A stretch of 64,000 nt of DNA, taken from assembly GCF_032854445.1 (NCBI RefSeq), contig NC_088304.1:29829732-29893731 (forward strand). The letters are read 5' to 3'. Positions 25,501-35,929 of the stretch are shown here, piece after piece. The first letter of the stretch is position 1. Each line of letters starts with the position of its first letter. The DNA is from Liolophura sinensis. Lineage: Eukaryota > Mollusca > Polyplacophora > Chitonida > Chitonidae. The notes beneath the pieces are model-generated. The model was not told the DNA's origin. It did not search any database and was given only the letters and a program-made list of their open reading frames with translations. Made by a program: the position numbers and the translations under genes.

Positions 25501-28500
25501 TATACAGTTGACGCCTTTCTTCCAATTACACAACAATACTTTTTCCAAAATGACTGTATTTCTTGTAGTGCTTTCAGTATGAGAGTTGATACAAGTGTGG
25601 TGGTACAAATTATTCCTATATATGGGGATTTATGCCTTTTTGAAATCCAGTATAAGGTTGTGGTGCTAGTATATCGTTGTGACACGAAGGTACAGATCAA
25701 CTCCTTTCTTCTGAGAAAGGAATAATGTTTTCTTGAATGGTTCCACCAGCATGGGCGCTGAACCAGATGACGATGGTGATTAGAGGAAACAGGTTTGCCC
25801 TGAGTAAAAACTGCTCTTCGTCAGGCAGCTAACAAACCGTCTGACTTAGGGCTGCGTTACTATATTATACATCAAATTAAGTTTATATTTTACCAGTTCA
25901 CCATATATGTCACATCCCAGCCATTTACATACAGATCAAGTCCAGCTCATGCTGGCTTCCTCTCCCGGCCGTACATGGGAAGCTCCGTCAGCAACCTGCG
26001 GATAATCGTGGGTTTCCTCCGGGCTCTGCCCGGTTTCCACCCACCATAATGCTGACCGCCGTCATATAAGTGAAATATTCTTGAGTACGGCGTAAAACAC
26101 CAATCAAATAAATAAATAAATAAAATTTACATATATAAGAAGGATATATTACAGGAGGCATACAAAGGGTTTACGACTGCATTCGAGCGCCTGTGGATTT
26201 GGCTTACTCTTCATGCTTATCTGACAAAATAAGTCTTTTTCTTTCTTTTAAGCATACCTGCATGGTGAAGATGACTTCTAACTGTGATTCTTACCACGTT
26301 CACCTCTTTCCCTCTCACCTTCAATGGTAAGGAGAGTCCAAGATCCTTCAGTATCTTGTTAGTCCATGGACCAGCCGTAATGATGACACTCCGGGTTTTG
26401 TATCTGGCCCTGGACGTCACAACCTCGGAAATATCGGCCGGAATTATTCGTAATACTTTATCTCCATCGTTTAACACGCCACCTCGGCACCTGAATACAG
26501 TCTGAAACACATGCAATGACATAACATTTTATCGGCTATGTGGTCTGCAAGTTTGTCAACAGATTTAGTCATTGGCATTGTCATCTATTGCGTAAATGGT
26601 TTTGAATAAAAGCTTCAGTTTCTTACAGCTAAGCTTCAGTGCGATATCCCAGTTCATTACAATGCTCCTTCTTTTCTAGTCTGACTGGTTGTTCTGTAAG
26701 GTATGAGCTGCGTTCCATTGGAGTTGGTGTTCTGGATGGGACTCTGATGTGATCACATTGGGCTGATTTTCCATCTAATCCTTTTACTGAGGCCTTGTGC
26801 TCTGCAATTCTGCAATTGTTGCCAGTTCTTGACACCACTCACTCTCTTACTGTATATATGTTGACTTGTATCTCTGTACGTTCATACCTCTGAAACTAAC
26901 CCAGAGGTTATCTGTGACCAGGAAACCTTCCTCAAACCAGGAAATAACCCCAACAACAAAATCAATATCCCCGGCAATAAAGCATACAGATGTGACAGAT
27001 TACAAGATAGATTGGGTGGAAATCTTATCATTGTCAAGGAAAACATTGTACACCCGTACATGGGCTCTAATAAGGTAAATTGACTTGCTTGAATGGCAAG
27101 CTATTCTAATATACCACGACAATAAAACCAGTTCACATTATAAACCTATACTCTCCCGGAAGTAGGAGGAAAATATCCAATATTAGCTCGACAATATTAT
27201 TTTCATGTTCAGCCCTAGTGCTATTATCTGCGGCGATTTCAATAGCCATAACCCTTTATGGGATGCAAAGTGTAAACATAGCGACAATCGTGGTAACACA
27301 GTACAAGTATGGTTAGAGGAACACAACCTAGTCTACTTAAGCAACGGCGAAAGAACAAGAATGAACTTCGGCACAGGCAACACCTCAGCAATAGATCTCA
27401 CTATTACCACACCTGATCTCGCCCCTAAAGCAGGCTGGAATGTTATACCAGATGCACTCGGGAGTGGCCATTTCATTATCATGACAAAACTTGGTATGTC
27501 ACCTAAATCTTGAATTAAATCTCAACAACTCCAAATTTCTGTTCCACAAAGCAAACTGGGAAAATTTTAAGAAAGTTTGTCAAAATATATTCAATGATGG
27601 TGACTGCCTCTCCGATATAGACCTATTCTACCAAAATCTTATTGATGATTTACTCAGGATTGCAGAACAACACACTCCTATTTCCTCCCAGCATAGAAGA
27701 CCTGCAAATCCTGTTCCATGGCGAAACAGTGAATGCGCTGCAAATATAAGAAACCAAAAAAGAGCACTGCGTAAATTTAACAGAACCAGATTACATAGAG
27801 ACCAAGAAAAATACAAACACCTAAAAACTGAAGCTGTCTCTCCTGCCAAAGCCAAATACTGGGAGGACTACTGTGAAACACTTGATACAAAAACAAATTC
27901 AAAGCAGGTATGAAACAAACTTAAACTTATACAAGGCAAAACCATCAATCAAATCCCAACTTTGGATCGCAAACACAAAATCAACGAAAAAGCAGAATGC
28001 CTCGCAAAAACCTTCGCAGAAAATAGCAGCGATCAAAACCATAATCCATCTTTTAAACTAATCAAGGATAACACATTTCTACAGCTAGAGCCCGACGATC
28101 ACGTTGAACATTATCTTAACAAAGATTTCTCCCAACAGGAATATCACAAAGCCATTCACTATAAAAAAAGAAACCTCACCAGGCGAAGAAAAATTAGGCT
28201 ACAAAATCCTAAAACACTTACGGCTAAAAACACAAAATACAATACTGGAACTCATAAAGACAAGTTGGAGAAAAAAAACAGCTGCCACAAAGACGGAAAT
28301 CGTCCATTGTTATTCACGTCCAAAAACCCATCAGATTTTTCCTCCTATCGCCCAATATCACTCACCTCATGCCTATTTAAGCTTATGGAAACTATGGTCA
28401 AAACAGACTAGAATTTCAGCACGCCAAAAATAAAATACTACATGAAACACAAAATGGAGTTAGAAAAGGACGTAGTACGTACATACATACGATACTGAAA

Positions 28501-31500
28501 AAGCCTTCGTCCTCGTTTGGCAGGATGGAGTACTACAATATACCCCAATTCGATTTAGCAAATGCAAGTTTAGCAAATGCAATAGATGGTAACCATCCAA
28601 AAATAGAGCAGTCACTATTTGCTGACGATGCAGCAATATGGAAAACAGGCAAATCTATAAAGAAAATAAAAAATGCTATACAGAAAACACTAAACACCAT
28701 CTCGAACTGGGCCAACCACTTGGGATTTAAATTTTCACCCACTAAAACAACAGGTATTGTCTTTACAAACAGAAGAAAAGTGAATATTGAACTTTTCTAA
28801 GGTAAAAAGAAAACTGAATTCAAAGACAAAGTGAAATACCTGGGCATGATTCTTGATAGCAGATGGAAAGATCATACTGATGACCTCACAATCAGATGCC
28901 AACGCGATCTCAATCTAATGAGGCGCATTTCAGGCTGGGGAGCCAACAAAACCACACTCATAAAAATGTACCAGTGTCTAATTAGCTGAAAAAATAGACT
29001 ACGGTGCAATAGTCTATCAATCCGCGTGCAAAACAGGAGCTTTCAAAGGCACTTCGCTGTGCAGTCTCCAAGTAGAAACACTTGAAAAACCCCTTCACCT
29101 CAGAAGAGAAAAACTAACCCTCAAATATGCAGGAAAAATAAGCGCTTACGGTGATACACATCCATGTTACAATCTAACTCTCCCATATTCTGAATATGAA
29201 TATCTGGGGGAAAAATGAACAAAACCCTCAGCCCCAAAGGCTATGATATCAACAGACTACTTTGCAAATATGTCATTGCCTTGCCAAAGCAACAAGAAAA
29301 CGCATATCAACAAGCCCGTTGTTATTGCATAAACCCCAAATAGACACTGCACTCCACGACCAAATTTCAAAACTCAATAATCCAGTACATATCAAAGCTC
29401 AAGCCCTAGAATACTTCCACAAGCACTACAACGTTCATCCAATGTTCATACTGACGGATCCAATAATGTGCAGGGTCACAGTAGATCATCATTCGCAATA
29501 CCAGAGCTAAACATAGTTAAAAACTATAAATTACCCAACGACCTCTTCGTCTATATCAGTGAATTAGTTGCAATTAACAATCAGTGAAAAGAGGCGATAC
29601 CCTGTTAGAGGCACAGGCTTCCAGTACGCTGATTTTTCCTGGATGGCGTCTGGCATAAGTGGCGGGAGCACCAGCAAGAGAATAAAACTGTTATCCAATA
29701 AATAAAAGCACTACTGTTGTTTTCTGTCTGGGTAAATTTCTGTGTAGGCAACTCAGTGTAATTCTGTAATGTTGATCTATGTATTTCTAATGTCAAGATG
29801 ACGTAAATATCCCCTTTCTGTTAAATAACCATGGCAGCATTTGAACCTATACAATAAGCTACATACATACTACTATAAAAAGGATTAATTCCAGTAATTG
29901 ACTCATGTACATATGTAAATAGTATACCAACGCACTGTAATTTCAGTGCTGGTAATTTTGTGTGCTGTCAGCGCGGACTTCATTGAAATCGGCCCCATCG
30001 AGTTGGAGTGCAGGTGTGCGGCGACTTGTTCGAGAGGTGGCGATGGACTCAGTGTTAGGATGAATGTCAGAATATTACAATAGCACACTGAGTACACCTG
30101 GAAGGATTTACTGTTTTGGTGTGATATGCCGGTGTTTTCTGAGTCTTAACTCAGCACGACTTAGAGATTTATTTATTTATTTGATTGGTGTTTTACACTC
30201 ATACGATGATACGGCCAACATCATGGTGAAAAACCGGGCAGAGCCCTGAGAGGTTTCTGAGTAACTGTGCCGTGCTGGCATGCTAACCACTCGGCCACAC
30301 AGGTCCCTGAAGATCTAGAGATGGGGACCCACCTGATAGGCCAATACAGCAGCGCTGGCCCACAAGATTCCCGCCGTGTGGTCCAACACCCCTTCGTAGT
30401 TGTCCGGATACGAGAATTGTGGGTAGCGTTTGGTCATCTGCGCGTGAGACAGTCTTTCGTGCGAGCAGTTCGTCTGCTTCAGAGTGACGTCAGTCTCCTC
30501 CAGACACTGGCTACCCTTCTTCCCAACGACAAGCAGTCCTGTCCGTCTAGAGTTGTAAATAAAGTACGTAAAAGGGTTTTTAAAAATTCTCATCCATTAT
30601 TGGCTTGTTCCTGCTTGTCCACCCTTACGCAATTATTTAGTTTCCAACCAGCGATCTTATATAGGTCAGTATATCCACATGTACCCTTTATTAAAGGTCA
30701 TTTGAGTCAACATCTGCGTATTGGTGACAGTTTGTGTCAGTAAAACATAGCAATATACCTCTAACTTTTGTCCGAAATACATTTTGAAGTTGTGGATTTA
30801 TTGTTTGTATGTACACACACTTAATGACTTCTCGTCGTCATATGACTGAAAAAAAAACCCCTGTTAAGTACGACGTTAAACCCAGGCATACATACATAGT
30901 TATTGTTGGTGTTTAATGCCGTACAAAAGAAGTTTTCACCTGTACAATGACAGTCATTCATAAGGATGGAGGAAACCCGATTGCGCGCCGGTAAACCAAC
31001 CGACAAGTTACTGACAAATTTTCTCAGAAGGCACCCATCAACTTATATGCCATACTGGTGGAGGTCATGTGGTAACACTTCGCAAACGAGCGCCGACCAT
31101 CTTTTCTGTCACCAAAACCACATGAAACAGTGAGAGCAGGAGAATAGCAGTTTGAATGGCATTCTTTTACATTGAGCACCAAACGACATCAACACCAACC
31201 ACAGATTCAAGCTTAATTTTGTAGCTTTTATACAGCCGCTATAGTTCACGTCAATTTCTTTTACCTGTAGAGGGAGGTCCCACTCTCCCTTTCTAGACGG
31301 TTCCATGCCTCAAGAGCCTCATCCGTCATGTTGGCATAAAACTTCTGCGGGTAGGCCTTTCTGAATCCACGGGACTGTCCGTGCGAGCTCCCCCTGGTGT
31401 GCGGCAAACGAAACTGCCAGAATGAAAAAATATACATACATGATGGGCACGTAAAGCTGCAGAATTTTTAGAAAGCTTCATCTTCATTTTGTTAAAATAA

Positions 31501-32542
31501 AAAAAGACAGGCTAACAAGACAAGAAAATTGGTATACAAGCTTTAAAGAGGACATACAGAAGACGGTAAACAAAAACAATCGATAATCGGCGTGATTGAA
31601 CGACACTGTGCGGACGATGGAACGAGGCGACGACACGGTGCTGCCGCGGATCGAACGAACGATGCTAGCGTCCTTCCATCGCTTCACAATATCGTGCCAT
31701 TGCTTCGCACTATCGTTAAAATGCTGTGCACTATCATAATCGTTGCACACTGTATCGTTCCATCGTTTAGTACCATCGTTGGAACGACAGTACGATGGTA
31801 CGATGATGGTACGATGGTGGCCTTACCGGCTTCCATACTATATTCATACCCACACATACAGGCGAGAGGGTACACTATAATGCTGAAAAACATCAGCCAG
31901 CTATTGCTGTAAATAGGACTCGGGGTAACAAACTTTTATAGTGGGTTTGGAGAACGTTGATTTGATCTGAGGGCAAAGGACTCACAGGGCATGATGAGCA
32001 AGCACTTCCTTAACGTTTATTTAATTTAACACTGTGATCAAGCATTTACTGTAGGGTACTTTTATGACGACGGTCAGTTTTACATAGGCGGAAGAAACCA
32101 TGCAGGTGCCGTGAGTAAGCTTCAGACCTGCGCCATATACTTTAAAGCCTCAGACTCATTACATGGTCGATGGTCTGCATGACAGTTGCAGCAAACGATA
32201 GTGTATCGGCTGTGTGAGCTCTGCTATTGACTTGTGATAGCACAGCAAATGGGTAGTTCACTCGCGCAACAGCCGGCAATGATGTGCTTAAAGACAACTT
32301 GGATTAACCTACTAACAAGTGTATAGGCGGGAATAGTGTCATACACCGACTGGCTGAATACGATATCGTGATATACTGACAACCGACAGACGCATTATCC
32401 GAATCTGTCGACAACTAAAGCGTTACATATATACCTGTTCAAGCAACAAGACTTTGCGTCCCTGGTTCACGAGATAGTAGGCCGTGGACGATCCCATTAT
32501 TCCAGCACCGACCACAACAACGTCAAACACATCGGTATCCAT
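19441..32542 (-). CDS. PIPOX: Peroxisomal sarcosine / L-pipecolate oxidase, complete 8-exon gene
   Basis: FAD enzyme that oxidises sarcosine and L-pipecolate with release of hydrogen peroxide, in the peroxisomal pipecolate branch of lysine breakdown. Coding exons on the minus strand: 32435-32542, 31265-31413, 30333-30546, 26319-26501, 24283-24441, 22685-22837, 22302-22377, 19441-19568. All junctions are GT-AG, phases agree, and the sum is 1170 bases (389 residues plus stop), the usual family length. The N-terminal Rossmann motif VGAGIMGSS spans 11-19; [11 protein letters not shown] is at 41-51; AGPW lies in exon 4; CMYTMTPD begins at C319, the covalent FAD cysteine of this family; GAGFSGHGFK follows; and the protein ends in SHL, a type 1 peroxisomal signal. 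The frame is intact with no missing key residue. Introns hold SINEs, a LINE and, after exon 7, a tandem array that repeats the splice donor. Identification is very secure. Confidence 0.96.
19590..19815 (-). mobile_element. Second copy of the 81-bp-unit element, short array
   Basis: On the minus strand AATTGACAAGAGACCG and TATTTCGCCGGTTACG are followed by about two and a half shortened units (GTTTTACTCTCTA, CTGTCGTCGCTGCTCTGG). It sits in PIPOX intron 7 just upstream of exon 8. Confidence 0.78.
19822..20180 (+). mobile_element. Third tRNA-derived SINE, sharing the 3' tail of the second type
   Basis: In PIPOX intron 7. Head GGCCTAATGGTTAGAGCG and GGGATCAAACCCG; body GGTGTCTTCGGCATGATAC, CAAAAGCAGACACACC; tail GGTCGTTATCTGACTGAAAA and TTAAACCCCAGGCATTC. 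The tail matches the 3945-4290 element and the 30821-30900 fragment, which suggests they use the same reverse transcriptase partner. Confidence 0.8.
20735..20871 (+). mobile_element. SINE, diverged relative of family A
   Basis: GGCCGGTGGTTTATTCC, CATCCTATAAGTAAAAC, TTTTTGAGTACGGTAGGG, ACAATCAGACGAAC. Only the tail agrees well with family A; the upstream part looks like another subfamily. Confidence 0.55.
20880..22340 (-). repeat. 77-bp tandem array repeating the PIPOX exon 7 donor junction
   Basis: About 19 diverged units, mostly 77 bp, with shorter 51-bp units interleaved (units near 20909, 21193 and 21628). Read on the minus strand, each unit carries TAGAAACATC, ATAGGAGCCGG and TTCTCAGGTAAAG, which are the last 31-33 bases of PIPOX exon 7 plus its splice donor, followed by intron-like sequence (ACACATTATACACTCGG). 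The array begins directly at the true exon 7 end, so the genuine donor is in effect its first unit. Most units keep CAG or TAG before GTAAAG or GTGAAG. This is seen directly in the sequence. Confidence 0.93.
22302..22377 (-). CDS. PIPOX: PIPOX exon 7 (donor duplicated in adjacent array)
   Basis: Acceptor ATATCCCCAG, donor TTCTCAG|GTAAAG, 76 bases, phase 1. Encodes [16 protein letters not shown] and then NIIIGAGFS. The last 31-33 bases and the donor are the founder-like sequence of the tandem array that follows in intron 7. Confidence 0.95.
22685..22837 (-). CDS. PIPOX: PIPOX exon 6 (covalent FAD cysteine)
   Basis: Acceptor CTCTCTGCAG, donor ACACG|GTAAGA, 51 codons, residues 272-322. It ends EPCMYT, with the cysteine at residue 319, to which the flavin is covalently bound in this family. 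Confidence 0.95.
23375..23646 (-). mobile_element. tRNA-derived SINE, nearly full length (family A reference copy)
   Basis: Minus orientation, in PIPOX intron 5. The head (GGCCGAGTGGTGAGCG, CACAACGACC with TGAGTTAAGTCC) resembles tRNA promoter boxes A and B; the body has AACCCTGCGGATGGTAG and CCATAATGCTGGCCGCC; the tail is ATTCTTGAGTGCGACG then an AT-rich end. Other family A copies below share these parts. Confidence 0.9.
23932..24182 (+). mobile_element. Family A SINE, nearly full length
   Basis: Head AAGTGGTTAGCGTGCGAGCG, B-box-like GCGTTCAAATCC, body ACCATAATGCTGGC, tail GAGTATGGCGTAAAATAC. Lies in PIPOX intron 5 about 100 bases from exon 5. Confidence 0.88.
24283..24441 (-). CDS. PIPOX: PIPOX exon 5
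   Basis: Acceptor TTTTCTACAG, donor GTTAAG|GTTAAG, 53 codons. Encodes [10 protein letters not shown] through [12 protein letters not shown] and the YP-G segment are family hallmarks. Confidence 0.93.
25168..25349 (+). mobile_element. Family A SINE, 5' truncated
   Basis: In PIPOX intron 4. Starts at the B-box region (TTAGTTCAAGTCCAG) and runs to ATATTCTTGGATAC and AAATAAATAAAT. Confidence 0.85.
25935..26125 (+). mobile_element. Family A SINE, 5' truncated, well preserved
   Basis: In PIPOX intron 4, about 200 bases from exon 4. Contains TCAAGTCCAGCTCATGC, the body, ATTCTTGAGTACGGCG and a long AAATA tail; one of the least diverged copies here. Confidence 0.9.
26319..26501 (-). CDS. PIPOX: PIPOX exon 4
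   Basis: Acceptor ATGTGTTTCAG, donor TTGAAG|GTGAGA, 61 codons, phase 0. Contains [12 protein letters not shown], the conserved strand-turn that precedes the catalytic domain. Confidence 0.95.
26905..29585 (+). mobile_element. Decayed LINE (endonuclease, reverse transcriptase, RNase H)
   Basis: Lies in PIPOX intron 3, opposite to the gene. In order and across several frames: endonuclease N-terminus ([10 protein letters not shown] near 26917), [13 protein letters not shown] (about 27230), [10 protein letters not shown] (27388), reverse transcriptase YRPISLTS (28345), the catalytic FADDA (28617), [11 protein letters not shown] (28830) and an RNase H-like stretch starting TDGSNN (29452). Such an order fits the Jockey/I group with RNase H. 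The endonuclease SDH motif reads SGH, and there are frameshifts, stops and an internal deletion between YRPISLTS and FADD. Not able to move itself. Confidence 0.88.
30166..30306 (-). mobile_element. Family A SINE with internal deletion
   Basis: Tail and head are both present but the middle (the GGATGGTCGTGGG part) is deleted. Lies 27 bases from PIPOX exon 3, in intron 3. Confidence 0.82.
30333..30546 (-). CDS. PIPOX: PIPOX exon 3
   Basis: Acceptor ACAACTCTAG, donor TATCAG|GTGGGT, 214 bases. Encodes [13 protein letters not shown] through the substrate-domain segment ending AAVLAYQ. The length matches the family with no gaps. Confidence 0.93.
30821..30900 (+). mobile_element. SINE 3' tail fragment (types two and three)
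   Basis: In PIPOX intron 2. TCGTCGTCATATGACTGAAA, then TTAAGTACGACGTTAAACCC and CATACATACAT. Confidence 0.7.
31265..31413 (-). CDS. PIPOX: PIPOX exon 2
   Basis: Acceptor TTCTGGCAG, donor TACAG|GTAAAAG, 149 bases, ends with two bases of a codon. Encodes [15 protein letters not shown], the flavin-contacting segment typical of the sarcosine oxidase family. Confidence 0.94.
31690..31822. repeat. CGATGG/ATCGT-rich simple repeat
   Basis: In PIPOX intron 1. Many ATCGT and ACGATGGT motifs in both orientations, ending with GTACGATGGTACGATGATGG. Partly palindromic. Confidence 0.6.
32435..32542 (-). CDS. PIPOX: PIPOX exon 1 (start codon, FAD dinucleotide fold)
   Basis: 36 codons from ATG (32542-32540) to a CAG|GTATAT donor, phase 0. 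It holds the GxGxxG motif (VGAGIMG) and the acidic end of the second strand (LLLEQ), which bind the ADP part of FAD. Confidence 0.95.
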
Positions 32543-33065
32543 TCTGTCACAAAAAACCAGGTGAAAGCTGGAGCTCCCTAAAAACCCGGTCAGACTGGGT
32601 TAATCTGACACGTTCCCCTATCCTGACCTGACGGAGTCGTACGGCAGCATGGTTTGGTTATAGCTCCGCATGGCTTGGTCGTGATTTACTTATGCAGCAT
32701 GGCTTATAATGTTAATTTCTATTTAGTAGCTGTTTATAACGTGTAGGTATTTTTCACGAAAAGTAGGTCTCTGCATGGACGCGTTCATGTATACAGAGCT
32801 AAACTTGGTCCCGAATGTGATAATGTATGCCCGTAGACGACCGTAGTATGATAAAATCCCGGGCGATACATACAGTGTAATAATTATTACAGCATGCATG
32901 GCCCTTGCCACTCATAATGTAACATTATTACATTATTGGTAGCAATTAAGTGGTGACCCTAGAGTAACATTATTATATTACAGGTGGCAGGTGCTACCCA
33001 TAGAGTAATACTCATCATATTATGGGTAACCTTCAGACAGTACATTCTGCACCTTAAGTAGTACG

Positions 33066-33227
33066 AAGTCCAGCTCATGCTAGCTTCCTCTCCGGCCGTA
33101 GGCCTACGTGGGAAGGTCTTCCAGCAACCTGCGGATGGTCGTGGGTTCCCCCCCGGGTTCTGCCTCCGTCGCATAAGTGAAATATTCTTGAGTACGCCGT
33201 AAAACACCAATCAAATAAATAAATAAA
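33066..33227 (+). mobile_element. Family A SINE with 12-bp target duplication, inside a minisatellite
   Basis: Flanked by perfect copies of TTAAGTAGTACG at 33054-33065 and 33228-33239, which are the repeat sequence of the surrounding 55-bp array. The element is 5' truncated yet has clean target-site duplications, so it inserted in this short form. Confidence 0.92.
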
Positions 33228-33240
33228 TTAAGTAGTACGT

Positions 33241-33915
33241 GTTACATTATATGGGTAACCTTCACAGAGGGCATTCTGTACCTCAAAGAGTACGTGTTAC
33301 ATTATATGGGTAACCTTCACAGAGTGCATTCTGCACCTCAAGGAATACGTGTTACATTATATGGGTAACCTTCACAGCGTGCATTCTGCACTTCGAGGAG
33401 TACGTGTTACATTATATGAGTAACCATCACAGAGGGCATTCTGTACCTCAAAGAGTACGTGTTACATTATATGGGTAACCTTCACAGAGTGCATTCTGCA
33501 CCTCAAGGAATACGTGTTACATTATATGGGTAACCTTCACAGCGTGCATTCTGCACCTCAATGAGTACGTGTTACATTATATGGGTAACCTTCACAGTGT
33601 GCATCCTGCACCTTACGTAGTACGTGTTACGTTATATGGGTAACATCACAGAGTAAATTCTGCACCTCAAGGAGTACGTGTTACATTACATGGGTAACCT
33701 TCACAGAGTGCATTCTGCACCTTACGTAGTACGTATTACGTTATATGGGTAATCTTCAGAGAGTGCATTCTGCACCTTAAGTAGTACGTGTTACATTATA
33801 TGGGTAATCTTCATAGAGTGCATTCTGCACCTTAAGTAGTACGTGTTACATTATATGGGTAATCTTCATAGAGTGCATTCTGCACCTTACGTAATACGTG
33901 TTACATTATATGGGT
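33241..33915 (+). repeat. 55-bp tandem array upstream of PIPOX, about 12 copies
   Basis: Unit TACGTGTTACATTATATGGG, TAACCTTCACAGAGTGC, ATTCTGCACCTTAAGTAG. It lies about 700 bases before the PIPOX start. The sequence before the SINE at 33066 (from about 32935) is related, and looser TAATGTAA repeats recur at 34880-35045. Confidence 0.92.
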
Positions 33916-34388
33916 AGGCCTGACATGCATGTTTGTGAGCATTGTGTCGAGATGACCATAATGTAACACACTTGCATTCAATCAGAATGTATTCTCACAT
34001 TTGTTTTCCGCATAAAATATTAATGAAATAAATATAGTCAAATCAAGTTATTTATCTAGATAATACTAGGGATGTAATGTTTTGAAAGCACTTTCTTTTA
34101 CTACAAACAACTGAATTTTTTTTTTTCAAATTTTTTCAAAAGACAAAAGTTTTTCAAAATAAAACACCCTGGACTGCTCAAACCTGTTTACTTTTGAGCA
34201 GTTTTCGATTTCAAGACCTCAGGCTCAGAGACACCTATAGTAAAATACATCAATGTTCTATTATTGCTGTGTAAAACTTGGAGAGACTGCACAGATCCCG
34301 AAGGAAACCATACCACTTGGCCAGGTAGCTGGCAAACTGATACTGGAAATCAGTGGAATTAAGTTGGATGTGAGCATGATAGCTCACT

Positions 34389-34526
34389 GGGGCCGGTTCC
34401 AGTGAAAAGCACTTAGTTAAGTTAAGTAAGCCCTTAACTATACCATGACAACATATATTGTCGAGATATAAAGTGCACTTAGCTAAGGGATACTTAACAC
34501 TAAGTACGCTTCGTGAAACCGGTCCC
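34389..34526. mobile_element. Small inverted-repeat transposon (MITE), about 138 bp
   Basis: The left end GGGGCCGGTTCCAGTG and the reverse complement of the right end (GGGACCGGTTTCACG) match, and the similarity continues inward through CACTTAG, TTAAGTA and CCCTTA blocks, so nearly the whole element folds into a hairpin. No coding capacity. Target duplication not clear. Confidence 0.75.
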
Positions 34527-34561
34527 TGGTCCAGAGTCTTGGATCCACATCAAGATCCGAA

Positions 34562-34736
34562 GATGAGCAAGTCCGTCTCGTGCTGTCTTCCTCCCCGGTC
34601 GTACGAGGGAAGGCCTGTCAGTAACCTACGTATGATCGTGGTTCTGCCCAGTTTCGTCCCACCATAATACTGGCCGCTGTCATGAAATATTGTTGAGCAC
34701 AGCGTAAAACACCAATCAAATAAATAAACAAATCGA
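34562..34736 (+). mobile_element. Family A SINE, 5' truncated
   Basis: AGTCCGTCTCGTGCTGTCTTC, CACCATAATACTGGCCGC, tail AAAACACCAATCAAATAAAT. Confidence 0.83.
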
Positions 34737-35340
34737 AGATTAACACTTCAGACCACTGAACCAGCGAAAGCTCGCCCATCCCTACTCATATGTGAACTGA
34801 CTTCAAATTACAGAAATATATTAGTATAGAAGAGAATAAATTTTGATCCATCATGGGTATAAAATGGGTACACATTTTAAATGCCCATGATGTAATGCTG
34901 TACATTCTGACTACACAATACGCAGCACTTGCTACCCGTAATGTAATAATGTTACATTATGAGTATCACGTGCTGCCCACCGTGCAATAATTGTTACAGT
35001 ACTGGGTTTTATTACATTACGGGCCTTAACAATTATGTAACGGATTAATTTTAATGTACATTTATGTCTGACCGTGTTTTGAAGAATTACCTAACAACAA
35101 TGAAATCAATAATTGTGAAAATTTATTCGTGTATACAAAGTGTAAATACGGTTACAATGTGGCATGTATCTGATAGCGCCAGGTATGGCGCATGTCCTTG
35201 AAGGGAGAACGGAATGATGCTATGATTTGCAAAAGACATCGCCATGGAAAGAAAAACTAGAGCTTTGAAGAGAAACTGATAACTGTTTGATAGAAATCCC
35301 GTCTCCTTCCTTTGCACACGGCTTTTTGGTGTTGAACAGA

Positions 35341-35400
35341 AGCTTCCGTGGACTAGTGGTTAGCGTGTTGGGCATTGGCGTTTAGGCAACTGAAGACCAA
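35341..35400 (+). mobile_element. Family A SINE head fragment
   Basis: AGCTTCCGTGGACTAGTGG with TTAGCGTG resembles the A-box head. It lacks the rest and is not a functional tRNA. Confidence 0.45.
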
Positions 35401-35539
35401 ACTGCCAAGTATGACCGTACACTTATTGGACTGAGCGTGGGTTACAGATTTGTGCAGACTGGGAGCTAAGGAACTGTTTGCATTAAGAAAATCTCGCAGA
35501 ACCTTTTACAAATGGACGAAAATACACTTAGTCTGATAG

Positions 35540-35795
35540 GAATGTATGTATGTTAAATGTCATAACAATCAGCATTTCGAGCAATTCTGGACCAGTGGCG
35601 TCTAATATATTGCAATTAACATCCTTGCATGTTTCTGCTTAAGCCATGTTGTTAGGGGAGTGTAATTTGCTACTGCCTGAACAACTAGAATAAAACCCAG
35701 ACTGAGGTTAATTGACAAGAGATTAAATTTCACGGGTTGCCTGTGACCAATTGCCAGCAGTCACACTGTCGTCGCTACTTTCAATGTCCTTAATT
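35540..35795 (+). mobile_element. Third copy of the 81-bp-unit element, single unit
   Basis: CAGCATTTCGAGCAATTCTG, CAGTGGCGTCTAATATATTG and AATTGACAAGAGATTAAATT match the 7320 copy, then one unit only (CAATTGCCAGCAGTCACACT, GTCGTCGCTA). Confidence 0.75.
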
Positions 35796-35929
35796 ATATT
35801 GTTAGTTTACTTTGTAATTCCAGGAGCAAGATGGCAGATATGGTGCCAGCTTTTCAAAGCGAACTGAGAAATCCGATGACAATAACACAAAACACAGTCT
35901 AGAATAGTGAGCAGTTTTTATTTGGCTTA

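Noticed and set aside
33241-33915. Possible CRISPR array
   Set aside because: Regular 55-bp units, but the whole unit is repeated with no unique spacers, and the genome is animal. The same applies to the 46, 53, 60 and 77 bp arrays.
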